Of a stretch of 64,000 nt of DNA, positions 29,842 through 43,700 are shown one piece after another (positions within the stretch are counted from its first letter, which is position 1; each line of letters opens with the position of its first letter). The stretch spans positions 124,001 through 188,000 of the forward strand of contig JARBJD010000134.1 in the NCBI GenBank assembly GCA_033064195.1. Direction: 5' to 3'. The position numbers were made by a program, and so were the translations under genes. Source of the stretch: Blattamonas nauphoetae. Its lineage: Eukaryota > Preaxostyla > Oxymonadida. The notes beneath the pieces are model-generated. The model was not told the DNA's origin, searched no databases, and worked only from the letters and a program-made list of their open reading frames with translations.

Positions 29842-32231
29842 TAAAACAGAACACATCACTTCACACTTTCCACTTTCTGTTCTCTTTTTGTTGATGTCAC
29901 TCATATATCATTGTTTTTGACAAGTGTTTCACAATGCGAAGAGAAGTTGAATTGTTTTGAATGTTGTGTGGAATCAGAGTGGTTTTTCGTGCCATTGACA
30001 GTGGAAAACCCAAGTGAAGCGTGGTGAAGATAGTATACTCGGGTTTTGCGAATTTCCGACTGCTAAAAAGCAGACTCATTTGGCGGGCGTTCCGAGAAGT
30101 CCCATCCATCTCGAGTGTTCAGATATTCTGCCTGCATGGAGAGCCATCGTTGTCCAATGTGTGGAAGGAGGTATGAAGCTCAATTTATCTTTCCACATTC
30201 AGAGAGATCATCAATTGTGATTGGGTTACAGCGATACATGAACGGATGATTGAATAAGAAGAACAGCGTGAAGCAAAGGATTGTGTTGTCTTCCAGGTAT
30301 TTTGTGGTTCAGAAACAAGGATATCAGTTCAGTCTAGTGACTATTCATTGCGAAAGTGTAAGAATTTATGGATGAAGTTGGAAGGAGAGTGTACTGTGCG
30401 GTGGAGACGGTGCTTTCCTTTCAGATCTCTTGAATCTAGCTTAGCATGAAAACTTGTAGTGCTTATTCTTTTGGCGACGAAGAACAACACGATTGAACTC
30501 GGAAATCAACATGGATGGGAGCAAGCAGTCAGAATCAAATCGCAGCCAGTCGACAAGTGGAAGAAAGAGTTTGGATAAGGGCATGATCTCAGTCTGAACG
30601 ATCGATGCCGGATTTGAACGAAAATGCCACAGGGAGGAAGAGAACACAGGAATCTAAGATCAGTGTGTTGTGGCACAGTTTTGGTGTGAGTACAGAAAGC
30701 CGGAATTTTGGGAAAAGTGCGAATTGTTAGGTACAGTGGGGAAGGCAAAACTGCAACGCTGACAGAAGCGTCCTTTTTCCATTTTGCCTCCATTTCACGA
30801 TTTTTATCCATATGATCGTTTCAGAAAATAAACGCTGAGAAACAATCTTGTTGACGTGACGAGAAAAAGAAACAACATGGTTTGATCTTCCAATCATTCT
30901 CCTCCAATCGCGTCCAGTCGCTCTTCCTTTCACAGTTTGACTTAATACACTCTTTCAAACTGTTTTTCAAATTTCTTCCACAATCAGACAAGCTATTCAG
31001 CCAGATTCGACAATTGTTACTGTTCAGCCAATTCAAGGTGTTTATTGTTTTTGTGTTCATCTTTATTTTGAACATCTGACAACAATCCTGCTATTCTCAG
31101 AATTTCTCTCTCACCAGACAAGAATAGCAGTCAAGCTGAAGTGAACACGACTCATGCCGACAGTTCCCATCAAGTTGCTTTTCGATGGAACCAAACAAAA
31201 CTCCACGTTTTCATGGTGTGTCCTCACTTTTCTCATCACTTTTGTACTGAATGTTTTCCTCTCACCTTTCTCTTGCCCTGCTTTCTTTCTCTCTCTCAAC
31301 TATAGCTGAAATTGTTCCTGCTTTGACACATCTCGAAACTATTTCTGTCGGAAATATGTCTCACAGTCGAATCAGATAATTTTGAGGATCACCCCGGACG
31401 TCACAGAAGAGTTTTCTGTGCGAACAGGAAAAAACAGGATCTTTCGATGTTCGAGTCAATTGACCTTTCAGCTCCGAATCCTGACTCAAGCATACCTTGT
31501 CTGAGATTATTCTGTCATTCAATTGTCAAACTCCGTTTTGAAAGCAGAAAAGGCAACTTCAAAAATACAGCGACTGTTTCACACTCTTAAACTCGAAAGA
31601 AGGGACAAAATAGCGAGATATGTGAGAAAGATACCAATTTACATTTGTCCGTTTCTTCTTTTTAATCCATTCAAAAGGATAATGCCATTGTGGATTCTCA
31701 CTTTTAACTTTTCCCCCTTTTCTCAGTTTATCTCTCCATTTCGACATTTATTTTACTTTTATCTGTATTCTTACCGAAATTGTTTGCGTAAGTCGAATTG
31801 AGCAATAAAAACGAGTTTATCCGACTGAGATCCGATCTCACCCCAAGTGGTCATTTTGGGTCCTCACAGACCAACCAGGCTGTTTTGACAGCGAGCGTCT
31901 AAAGGAGCACTTACCAACTCTCCAAGGAAGAAAATAAACACAGTATGGTCTCCCTAGCTTTCTCATGTGGGCGTTGCAGTTTAATCTTCCGCACTGTAAC
32001 ATTCGCATGACGACTCGATCAGTTCGGAATTGTCTTCAAACTCCCCGTTCGTCATCCAGTTTTCTTAATGATAGGTTGTTGTCTGAACTCCAAGAGGATA
32101 ATGTGTCGTTGATCAGTCCTATCGTATTCATATCGCACTTCAAAGGAGAAAGTGAGCTTGTTGGGTGTGTGTGTGAAAGGAGAAATGAAGAGAGAACAGA
32201 ATGATGAAAGTGTAAAGTGGTGTGCAACGAT
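29842..32231. other. Non-coding region with a repeat fragment
   Basis: 2.4 kb with no supportable gene. It holds one copy of a short dispersed repeat at 30658-30684. Short open frames (about 30014-30220 plus, 31965-32204 plus) show no recognisable product. Confidence 0.45.
30658..30684 (+). repeat. 27-bp dispersed repeat, copy without tRNA
   Basis: GATCAGTGTGTTGTGGCACAGTTTTGG-type sequence, identical to 34422-34448. Its first 13-14 bases also precede the tRNA-like gene at 1684. The preceding 60 bp are loosely similar to those before 34422 (GGATTTGAACGAAAA against AGATTTGGACGAAAA). Confidence 0.7.
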
Positions 32232-34303
32232 TCATTCATCCATCTGGACAGGAATTGTTCCTCCAACCATTTGCGGCGAGGACACAACTTCAACTGACTC
32301 CATCTCAACTCCATCGTTCTCAAGGAAGATGCACACACCGAATCGGAAGGGAACTGGGATGTTCGGGAAGAAGACTGGCTGCGTCTTTCCATCTTGCGAC
32401 AGTTTCAATGTTCGCTTTCCCTCTCGTCCATCTGCCTCCATCACCACTCGCTGACCCTCTCTTCCTCTCACACATGCTGATCCTCTGTTTGTCTCAATCC
32501 TGTTCTGTTTGGCATATCGCCAATTTGGATACAAGTCCCATCCTGCTCCTCCTTTCAGATTGGGAAAGTGTCTTGAGATGGTCTCGTTGCTCAGACTGGA
32601 CGAGATGATCCCAAGTGTAAAAGTGTTGCTCGGTCCTTTTCTGATTGTGAGTGACAGACGAACCACAACTGCCCCAAACTCGAACGAGACAAGCGAAGCA
32701 TAAGAACCTTTTGATCTTGTAAAGACATTTCCCGACACTTTCCATTTTATCTGGTCGAACAGTTCGATCGCTGCTGCTCCGATTTGAGATCGTCCTATTG
32801 TTCCTTGTCTTGATGCAGACGATGTGAGAGGACCATTTGAACAAACTCCACTCGAATGAGGTGTTGGCTGAAGAGGAGGTGGGATCTGGTTCGCTCTCGA
32901 TTCGGCCAATTCTCTTTCCAAACGAACAATGGTTTCGTTCTTTGTCTTTATTTCTTCCTTCAAACAACGTATTGTTGCCTGCTCCTGTGCTCGGCCAGTC
33001 AAAACCATTTCGAGTTCTCGTTTCAACTTGTCGTTCTCGGAATGGAGTTCTTTGTCGTCGGCGTCTTTCAGTTTCCAAACTCCTGAGGGAGTGTTCACAA
33101 GGCATCGAAAAACTCCAAAAGAACACAATTGACAACTCGTCACTCGAGTCTCTGGGTTCTGAATAGAAAACAAGAAAAACACATATAATTTCGAAAATGA
33201 AGAAAATGAAGAAAGAAGAGAGGAAACAAACTTGATCCAACATTCGCATCAGAAGCGCTCGTTCTTCTCCTCCACAATCTGACCCAATCTGAGATACACG
33301 GAACGACCCAATCTCACGAATCAAGCGAGCTGCATTCTGACTCTTGAAAGGCGGTTCTCCAAACAGAAGCCAGTGAAGAACAATCCCCAACGCCCACACA
33401 TCCGATGAGCACGTCGCCCTTCCTGTTTCCGATTCCATTCGTTCTGGCGACACATACAGTTGAGACATCACCGATCGCGTCGAACTGACGTCTTCCGATT
33501 CCGCTGCCCCCAAATCACCTGAACGAACAAAAACACAGAAATCACATCAAGTACAAAGTCATCACAATAATCAAGGTGTGAAAAATGAAAAAGAAAGAGA
33601 AGAAAATGAAGAATGAACCGCAAAATGACAAAAGAACAACGACGAGAAGAACTCACAAAGGAGAAAGACAAACACAGTTTAAAGTGTCCCCCAGGGAAGA
33701 GAAGAATGTTTTCCATCTTCACATCTCCATGTGCTGTGGCTCCGCTTTCGTGGTTGTGCATCACATTCAACGCTGATGAGACATCCACCATCACTCGATA
33801 AACAACCTGAAAACAGAAGAAACACAAATACAACAAGAATCAATACATGAAATAACATCCAACCCAAAGAACAACAAAATCAGCAACAATCAACCAGAAA
33901 ACAACAATTCAAAACCAAACTTCGCGAGCCACAAGAACTCCACGAGATGTGGAGTCTTTCACAATATCCGCAAGCGACTGTACTCCCAGTTCCATCACAA
34001 TCACTTTTGTGTTCCCTACCGATGTCACTTCCTTCAGTTTCACAATACCCGGATGAACGAACTTTCGAAGTCGATTAACTTCACGATCAATTCGTTCCTT
34101 GTCTTTTGCTGTCACACATTGCATCATCTTTCCCGCATAATGCGTCTGAGTCGAATTCTCAATCATTTCAACAACACTTCCGAAGCCACCAGAGCTGATT
34201 GTTCGAACAAACGAATCTTACCAATGGATTTAACAATATGATTTATCATTGAAAAGCAGGAGGAGAACACACATCCATCGGGGACTTTGATTGATTCTGA
34301 CAT
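32232..34303 (-). CDS. Protein kinase (NEK-like) with coiled coil and C-terminal SPRY-like domain
   Basis: Five exons give 557 residues: 34303-34273, 34216-33921, 33806-33674, 33518-33232 and 33158-32232. All phases agree. Three of the four introns start GTTTGG/GTTTGT, the first GTGTGT; lengths 56, 114, 155 and 73 nt. Motifs: glycine loop SSGGFGSVVE, Lys in YAGKMM, HGDVKMENILLF (HGD in place of HRD), CDLGAAE (DLG for DFG), SPERM (APE), and DVWALGIVLHWLLFGEPPF. A coiled coil (NDKLKRELEMV to ETIVRLERELAESRAN) links to a SPRY-like domain (DQIKWKVSGNVFT to MVGGTIPVQM). The Arg missing from HRD does not rule out activity. Probably a cytosolic signalling kinase whose SPRY domain binds a partner. 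The start ATG follows no other in-frame ATG. Confidence 0.85.
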
Positions 34304-34421
34304 CTTGTCTGATCGTTCTTTAAAGGAGGATTCAAGAAGGGATCAAACCAAAACTCAGTATTTGAATCGCTGAGATTTGGACGAAAAAAAAGGAAAAGAA
34401 GAAGAGAAAATGGAATTCCAG

Positions 34422-34448
34422 GATCAGTGTGTTGTGGCACAGTTTTGG
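34422..34448 (+). repeat. 27-bp dispersed repeat directly upstream of the tRNA-like gene
   Basis: Identical to 30658-30684; ends 4 bp before the tRNA-like fold. The same order (repeat start, then tRNA) occurs at 1649-1684, so the repeat may be a tRNA promoter element or part of a larger dispersed unit. Confidence 0.7.
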
Positions 34449-34452
34449 ACCA

Positions 34453-34523
34453 GCTCCTGTGGTGCAATGGCAGCACGCAACAATCAAGATGTTGAGATTC
34501 ATGATTCGATTCCATGCAGGAGC
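34453..34523 (+). tRNA. tRNA-like gene, second copy, apparent anticodon CAA
   Basis: Same 71-nt fold as 1684-1754: acceptor GCTCCTG/CAGGAGC, anticodon arm CAACA-ATCAAGA-TGTTG (fully paired here), T loop TTCGATT. The A box is perfect; the B box GATTCGATTCC has one mismatch, different from the one in copy 1. A run of seven T directly after the gene is a good RNA polymerase III terminator. Isotype uncertain, as for the first copy. Confidence 0.6.
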
Positions 34524-34531
34524 CTTTTTTT
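34524..34531 (+). terminator. Pol III-type T-run after the tRNA-like gene
   Basis: CTTTTTTT immediately follows the acceptor stem of the tRNA-like gene. Confidence 0.5.
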
Positions 34532-34774
34532 GTTGAGTTAGTCTTAGATATTGTTGTGTTTCTTTTTTGAGCTTGCATAAAATCCTAATTGACTTCGTTC
34601 TCTCGAAATATCAGTCTATTCTGAAGAGTCCAGCCAGTGAAAAACAAATTATTGGATCGACTTTCCTACACATTTCGAGTCATTTTCAGTGATTTACCAT
34701 TCCTCTTTCCATCCACTAAATCAATTTTTCAACCCTCTTTGTCGAATCATTGATCATTTCCCCTCACTTTAGCG

Positions 34775-37700
34775 ATGCAAACGAGCAAACATTGTATGGC
34801 ATATCACATCAAATTATTTGCTTTCTTCGATCATATCTGACTTCGTGATGTCATACTTTCTTTTTTTCGTACAGCTGACGTCCTACGCGAGTATATTGAA
34901 TCTCTCCTCCCACACACAAATTCTGTCGACCAAATCGTCGCAGGCATATTGTTTTGTTCGTTTGGAGAGGACGGAGCGAAAACTATTCTCCCATCTCTCT
35001 CTCACCGAACCATTTTTCACACCATTAGCCCAGATCAACCTGTAGACTCGATCGCTCAACATTCAACCAACACTAAAACTCGTCAAAATGGCCCCGCAAG
35101 TATGACTCTTCACAACACACTCAATCATTTCGTTGATTTCTTCTTTTTTCGTTGTATTCTGTCTTTTGTACAACTTCTCTTATCGATCAACCACTTTTTT
35201 ATACTCTCTTCCTCGAACGGCAGAATCACCATTTGATTCCCCATCTCCGTCTCCTCCAACATCTCTTTCGGGATCTCCTACCCCTTCATCTTCAACAGGA
35301 ACGCCATCATCGACTCCATCTGTCTTCAGGACAAACGATGGTTTCCTTCTTCATACACTCATATTCTCCCCTATCTAATTTTCCACGTTTCAGAAATGTC
35401 TCCCACTCGTGTCCATCAAATTGTTGCTCTTTTCAATGCCCCTTCTCTGCCAGGCTGTGTTCAGACTTCTCTCCCAACACTGAAACACATCATAATTGCC
35501 GCTTTTCTCTCTCAAATTCTCTCTTTGCATGCAGTTTATGAATCATCACGCTTGATTCACTCGATTTCTCTTGTAATGAAAGAGAACAAGGACCTGAACA
35601 AATCACAACCCCAAAATCGCCATGAATCAGGACATGTGTGACTTCACTCTTTCTATCTCACTTTTCACTGAATATCAATCAGAATACTCAAGTGTCCTCA
35701 GGTCTTATTACTGTAGAGACAGATCTTCAAAACATCGCTTCATTTCCTTCCTGCCTCTCATCAACTCACATCATCTCGAAGCTCGTCAATTCACCGTTAT
35801 TTTCCACATCAATCTCTCCACAAAATGCTCACGACACCATATCAACACCGACAACCAACAAACGTCGGATTCTTCCCAGCGACAATATTTCTCTCCAGAG
35901 TACGTCGTCACCTTATCCATCAGCATACCGTGGAGCATCATCGTCACTTTATCATCCATCTGCCAGCCTAAATTCTCAACATGAAATTCGGTTCCCACCG
36001 ACACCACAAATGAAATCACTTCGACGATCCTCACTTCTTCTCTCTCCAACTGTCCCACCAAATCCACTCTGGTCAGGAGCACGTATGAAGATTTTTTTAG
36101 TCATTTTCTTTGTTATCTTTTGTATTCATCCATATTTACTATTGTATCACATCATCCTTGAATATCAGCTCTTCAAGACTCAGATCTTCCACAAGGACGA
36201 CAAATATCTATTCCACTCACTGGAATATCACCTCTTCCCCAAACTACCGTTTCTTCTCCATCAAATTCCGCCTTAGTATCCAAAAACGGAAATCAAAACA
36301 CAATGAATCAACGAACAGCGTCAAATCACGAGCCATTCATCTCCCCATTCTCACCTGTGATCGAACCACCTCCAAATATCTCATTATCATCAACTTCAAC
36401 TCCATCAACACACTCCAACGCCACGTCTCCATTCACAACGCCAACGGTTGCCCCTCCATCCGAAAAATTATCATTTACTCCTCGACAAAGCGCCATTGCC
36501 GCACAACTCACCACTCTTCCCTCATCTATCCTCTCATCACACCTAAATTCGCTGTTAGTTCACACCAGAGATGTGATCGAAGTCATCAACAAGCGAGCAC
36601 TGGTAATTGGAGCTCTGATCCAAATTTTAGCATTAATTGCCCAGTGGACGATTTCAGAAACTCAAAAAGAAATCCAGAGAGAACAAAAAGTGAAAAGAAG
36701 ACGAATGGAACCCGAAAGAAAACAGGCTCACCAACGTCCAGTCCCAACCTTCGAATCGTCACATTTATCCGATCTGACGTCCCTTTACAACTCGTTCACA
36801 AGCCTCATCTCCTCATCTGTCCCATTTTCCATTTTTGTACCATCTTTCACACCGTCACCATCGATCATCTCTTCTCCCACTGTGGTGTCATTTTCCCCGT
36901 TTTTCCTTCGATTCCTGCGAGGCAGAAGTGATCCCATATCACTTTCATATTCAGTTTATTCAAACTCCTTCGTTTTCGATTTCCATTCATCTCAACGCCA
37001 AATTGTCCAGGAGAAGGTAACTGGGCCGATACTGGACGAAAATAATCAAGTTTTGGGAACAGGCAGAGAAGAATCCGAACATGAAGACATTGGCAAAGCT
37101 GTGGATCCTGTCAAATCGAAAGCCTTGGCGAAGGACGATTCGCCCGATCGAATTCACTCTCCTTCTTCTCTTCTCAGATTCATCATGGTCTTCAGCCGAC
37201 TTGTTCCATCAAGTTCATTTGGGGCGTTTCTGAAGCTCGGCTCAATCCCCGCTCTGTCCACTTCTTTTCGAGACGCCTTCATCGAATCTCTTCCGAATCT
37301 CCTCCTCCCTCTTCCATCGCCACCTCTCTTCGTCTCCTTCCTCTCTTCCTCTCTCGCATCCCTCCAAAGAGAAGAAGACAGACTTCGAGAACGCCAAGAA
37401 AGAATGCAAGGTTCTCCCATCGTCCAACGACCCATCGCAACGCCATCTACGAATGATGCAATCCATCTTCCACACACTCTCGTTGGTTCGGTCCAACCGC
37501 CAGCCAGACAACTCTCGACCACAGCCTCCATCTCTCCGCATTCGCCACAAGAACAGCAAGTCTCTCCGTCACTGATGTCGAAATCAGCTTCGATTCATTC
37601 GTCGTCAGTCACAATCACTCCTATCCTTTCGACGTCGACACCACAAACACCCCCCTTCAACACCAACTCACCGATGCAACCAAACGAGAAGTCGATCCAC

Positions 37701-40700
37701 TCAGTCGCGATTCAAGCGAACTTCTCGCCAACCTTTTCACCAACACATCAAATTTCAGGGACAGGGAATCAGACTCCAGCCTTGACAAAGAGACGACCCC
37801 CTCCACAACGAGTCTTCGAGTCTCTCTTCTTCAGTCCGCTTTCTGAGGATGTGGTCAAGTTTTCCAGGGATGTGTTTGACACATCGAAAGATCTGTCGTT
37901 CGACATCTCGTTGTTCTTCATCTCGTCCCTCCCTCCTCTCTTGTCTGGCGTGGCGTCTCCGCTGACTCAACCACTCGTTGTGACGACTTTGGTCCTGTCC
38001 TGTCTCTCATCGCTCCTCTCCCCACATTCGAAGCCATCGCTGACCTTTCTTCTTTCTCATCTTCATCGAATTGGACTCTCGTCTGCCACAAATTCCATCC
38101 AACGACGAGATCTCATCTTATTCGCTGATTCTGTCCAATCCGCTCAGGAGAGAACAAAAGGTCTGCTGAAAGAATCGACTCCAACGCGAACACAATCACT
38201 CCAAAGACAGGATTCGAGCTGTTTCGTCGAGCAAGACACGATCTCCCCAGAATCGATGATCAAAGACGATCCTCCCTCATCGACCTCGCAACAATCAACA
38301 CAATCGTCACTCCCTCCCATCTCTCCGACGACCCCTCGACGGAAACCCAGCCTCACATCATCCTTCTCGACATCTCCGCAACAGAAACATGTTCGCTTCC
38401 AGCCGATGAAGCTGGAACAATGCGCAACTCACTCGCTCCCAACAGACACGCCTGTATTGGACCACCACTCGTTCTCCTCATCCTTTGACATGTTCTCTCT
38501 CCTCTTCTCAATCTACACACGACTCCTTCGTAATCCCAAGTTTCTCGCAGCGCTGATTGTGTCATCGTCGTCTGAGGCAGCCAAGGTGGAGTCGACTTCA
38601 GCGAGGGCGTCACCGACAACCTCTCCATCTTCACCAAATCGACAATCGTCCGGTCAGCAGACCATCCTCGCCTCTTTCTTGACACTCTTCACGCCGTTCC
38701 AGTCAGCGCTTCCTTTGATCCGCATTCTGTCTCCACAACCTTTTCTGGACTCGACGCTTCTCACGTCACATCCATCCTTCCCGCACTTGGCCTCATTCCT
38801 TCTCCGAGTCGTGAATCCCTTCTTCACAATCGCTCAACGTTCGCATAAACCAAGCCACAAACATCCAAACTCTCGTTCACAAATCAAGTCGATCACAACA
38901 ATCATCAAACAACTTGTTCTCACCATCGTCACTCGTCTCTTGTCACTCTCCCCACTCACCAACACACTCATCTTCCGTCCAGACAGATACGAAACATCCG
39001 ACTCACTCGTCCAGACGATCCATCAACGCGGAACCTCGACAGGCTTCCCAATAATCAACGTCTCGCCTCCTCCTTCCCCTCTTCCACAAGACACCAACGT
39101 CACAAACGGTGTATTCCCTGGACTCTCACCGATTCAGACGGAGAGCGGGCATGCGGAGAAGGAGAGACGGTTTGATCTGACTCCTGTTCACTCTCCAACC
39201 ATTCTTTCACATTCAGCGACATCTCCGTCGGTTGTTCTGTCTCAATCGCAGTCTCATTCATCGTCGCCACCTCAACGTCTCGTCTCGGTTTCTCCTTCGA
39301 TCTCGATGATCCCTCACTCTCCTTCGCTCATCGTTGACATCGCGTGGAATGATGTTCCACTCCTCCTTCAACTTCATCTCCAACAAACAACAGCCAAAGA
39401 ACAGCAAGGCCATTTTGGCGAAGATATTGTCCAGTCTGTTGAGGGTGTTGTTCTGAACAAGGACACAACGCTGTTCTATTCGATCCTGCGCCAAGCGATG
39501 AGAGTGGACAACGATCAAAGATTGGGGACGGAGGGACTCGAACGAGATTTGAAGAGTTATTTGTATTCTCCCATTCCTGGCCGTAATTTCCTCAGTGCTC
39601 CTTCTCCCTCTCTCTCATCGCAATCACTCGTCCCCATCTCGTCGTCTCGATCTCCCCAAAACGGACCTGCGGACCATTTCGAGTTTAATCCAATGATCTC
39701 CTCTCTTGCCACTCCGTCGGTCAGACACAAACGACAGTTGACTCTTCCCCTCACTCCACAAACTGATCCTCTTCCTCATTCGGAGAATGAGGAAGAGGGG
39801 AAAGGTGCGTTGGCGCTTGGCGGAATTCCGAAGCCAAGCTCAACCGAGAGCAAGGGGAGAGTCAAATTCGATACGAGTGGAATGGAGACACTCCCACACC
39901 CATCCACTCTTCCACCATCTTCTCTCAAAGCGATTCCACACATTTCACAAACACTCCATTCAATCACACCACCATCACCAGTCTTCCAACCGAAATTCAC
40001 AACACATGCACAGAACGTTCCTCCAGTCAGCCCCTTCGTTGGTTTTGCCTCTCAACCAATCCCGTCATTCCATCTCTCTTCGTCGTCAGTCAGCCTGTCT
40101 CCATCCGCGACTCTCCCACTCTCCGGAAGTTCGATGGACACGTCGATGATGTTTCATCTGAACCCGAACTCATCGCTTTCAATCTCGTCTCTCTCGACAT
40201 CTTCCTCGCTCCCTCTCGCCCAGGCTGACTCGGCGTCGTCTGTCGTCATGGAAGACATTTCAGTCCCAGCGACACCAAAAGCTCCCCACAAATTCGTCCC
40301 TCGTCCTCCTCTCCTCTCCTCCACATCATCTCTGAACTTGTTCTCACCATCACTTCTCCCACCGAGCAACGCTGGTCCTCCTTCACCAACACTCATGATG
40401 TCCACACCACTCTCGCCCAACACGCCGCTGGATGGGACACAATTGATGAGTTCGGAAGAGACGAATGTCGGACAATTGAAAATGTTCGTTCTGGCGATTC
40501 TGACACGGAGACTTCATTTTGAACACCCACCATCGATTTCTCTCCCACTTCATCGCATTCTTTCTCTATTCGCATCAGCATTCATGTCGCACTATTTTCC
40601 GAGCGATACATCGATGTCCTCATTCTCTTCTCTCTTCTCCTTCCACGACGCCCTCCTTCTCGCTCAACAACCGCTGGTTCTCCAATCCTTCATCTCCCAA

Positions 40701-43700
40701 GTCCATCTCGGCGTCTGGAACTGGAACGGTGGAGTGAAGGAACTTGTCGACAAGACCATCTTCTCCCCATCCAACTTCTCGTCGTGTCTTGTTCCTGACC
40801 TCTTCCTCCTCCAAATCTGTGCATGTGTGGCTGGATGGGACTCCTTCCTCACCCTCGCCTTGTCCACTTTCCAACTCGATTTCTTCTTCATCCCGACTTG
40901 GTCGTCGTTGGTGGGATCGATCTCATCATCGTCGTCATCACTCTCGGCTCAGCTCACCTCTGCTTCAGGAGCCAACCTTCCTCTTCCAACCAACCTGTCG
41001 AGGGTTGGAGTGAACTGGAACTTGAACGACACTCACTCGTTTCTCTACGCGACCACATTCTTCGATTTGCTGAACTCGATTTCGAGCGACAGAACGATGC
41101 CATTCCAGTCGAAACAAGATTCGGACACAATGGAACACTTTCTGTCTCCTTCTCGCGAAGCTCTGAAGACACATATCGCGTCGCTTTTGGCAGTGAAAGA
41201 ACACACACTTTCATCTCTTCTCGGGGCTTTGGGAGCTCTCTACTGTGGAAGCCAACTGGACGATGCTGATCAACCGATTGATGAAGGATCATTTGAGCAA
41301 GTCTCACCAATTGCGGATTCGGAATGGAGGAATTTGGATCAGATTCGAGATGTCTTGTCTGAAATTGCAGTGATTGAGAAAGGAAGAAATGGAATCGTCA
41401 GATTGAATGAGAAAGGGTGGGAGAGCGTGTCTTTGTACCACCCACTCGTCTCTCCCTCCAACCGACATCTTTTGAACGCCAACATCATCGCCAGAGTTTC
41501 AGAAATGGACGATCCCTCCCTTCCTCTCTCTCAAGATACTCTCAACCCATTCCAGCTCGTCGCATCTCTCCATCTGATTGGCTTTCCAATCCCTCCATCG
41601 CCTCACCCACTGCTGTCCACAATCACCACAATCTCCTCCTCAACCGTCTTCCTCGGCCTTGTCTGGAGCGTCCTATCTCTCTTCACACATCCAGAGCTCT
41701 CTCATCACTCCACCGCATCCATCCCACAGACACCTCTTCTGAACAGACATCTCCTGTCGCATTCATCGCTTGCTCTGACGACACAGACCCCGATCCAAGC
41801 GGAAGAGGCTCACACTGTCACTCCACTCAACCCGTCACGAGCGACCAAGGCTCTTCTTCAGTCGGTTCTGTCTCTTTTGTTGATTTCATTGGCCTCGCCG
41901 TTCGTTGATGGAAGAGAAGAAAGTGAGAATTCGTTCGGTTTTGTGAGATTGGAGCACAATCGAATTGAGCTCGTTCCTCTCAAAAACAACACATCTCACT
42001 ATCTTGCCCTTCCTCTCCCGCCAAACTCCACACTCGTCGATGCTCTCGTCCACAACCCTTCGTCTTTCTCCGAAAAGCGAAACGCAGCATCATCGCGAAC
42101 GGCACCACTCCATTTTCAGACAACACCAAAGAAATCCCACCAATCTTCAGATCTTCCATCGATTGTCGAAATGCTCATCGAACTGTCAGACGACACAAAC
42201 ACAAATTGTTCCCTTCTGTCTTCAGCCGTGTTATCGATGGTGGAATCAATCGTTGATTATTCAACACTTGAAGATGAAAGAAAGGTCCAGCTGAAGAAAT
42301 TGCTTGTGAGAGACAAAAAGGGGGCTGAGGAAACACAACTCGTCAATGACATTGATCTTCTGGAAGAGAACGTCGCGGAACATGATCAAGCAGGGAATGG
42401 CGAGAACGAGGAAGAAAAGGAGGAGACCAAACTTGTGTGTGCATGTTGCGGGAAGCCGATGTCTGTTGAGGATGATGTTGGCCAACTGTCGCAAATCTGC
42501 TTTTCTTCTCTTCTGGCTGAACTCGAACACACTTCAACGGACAAACCACATCCACACAACGTCAGCCGACACTCAAGAGTTGTGAATGGAACTGATGAGA
42601 CAGAACACCATCATGAATCAGATGAGATCTCATCCACATCCGACATCTCGCCATCCTCTTCTCTTCCACTCGATGCGTCACGCACACCTCCTCTCCTCTC
42701 TCGCAAACACCACAAGCCGCACATCGATTCTCATCACAGTCTGTCACACGAGGGGAAAAGACCAAAGAAAGAAAGCGAAGCAAGCGACAGCATCACATGG
42801 AAGAGAGACATCGAGCTGGGCGATGACGACTCTTCGCCAAGTCCGACGAAATTCGACTTACCGGCACTTCAAACAACAATCAGAACAGAATCATACGACA
42901 TTGAGGGATTCGAAGGTGAGGATGAACTGGAAGAAGGGATGGTCAGTGGAGAAGTGGTTGAGAAAGGGCGGAGGAGAAGAAAGAGGAATGAGAAGACGCC
43001 ACAGGAAGTGATTGACAAGACGACAGCTCGTCTGTTGGAAAGAATAAAAATGAAGGAAACCACACAACCTCTGATTGAATGGGAAGATCAGAATTGGATC
43101 ACCACAGCTCTGGAAGAGGAAAAGATGGATAAGGACGAGAATCTGGATGGAGGACTTCCATTCTCTTTTCCTGAACAAAGCCACCCTCGCTCAAACAAGT
43201 CGTCCCTCCAAAAATCGTTCACTCTCTCCACTTGTGGACATCTTATTCACTCGTCGTGTTTCCTCTCTCTTCTTTCATCTTCTTCTGATGTGGTCTCCTC
43301 CTCAAATCATGAAAAGGGTCTGGTCTTCTCCTGCCCAATCTGCAGTTCGCTGTGTAATGTCGTGATCCCATCGAAGATACACGAATCAAACTCAACTGAG
43401 ACAAAAGAAGCAAAAAGCTCTTCGGAAAGCGTCAGAAGATCATTTGCGAGCAACTCGATCGATTTGTCAGGCACTTCGGATCCAAATCCACTCTCGACGA
43501 TCAAAAATCGTCTTTTGGAGATGATCAATCTCAAACAAGAGAAAGAAAAGCCAACGACTCACTCATTGTCGTTCGCCATTCTGATTTCACATTTGCTTCG
43601 ATTGACTGGAATCGCTCCATCAATCCCAAATTGGATCTTCCAATCCTCTCTCATTGAAGATGAAGCAAACACTGAGATCTTCACTCAACTTCTCACATCA

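Larger units (their letters stand above)
34304..34774. other. Divergent promoter region with a tRNA-like gene
   Basis: Lies between the minus-strand kinase and the plus-strand UBR-like gene. It contains the 27-bp repeat and the tRNA-like gene at 34453-34523. Confidence 0.5.

Noticed and set aside
36303-36305. ATG 36303 as the start of the UBR-like gene
   Set aside because: Coding continues upstream through five in-phase introns to ATG 34775.
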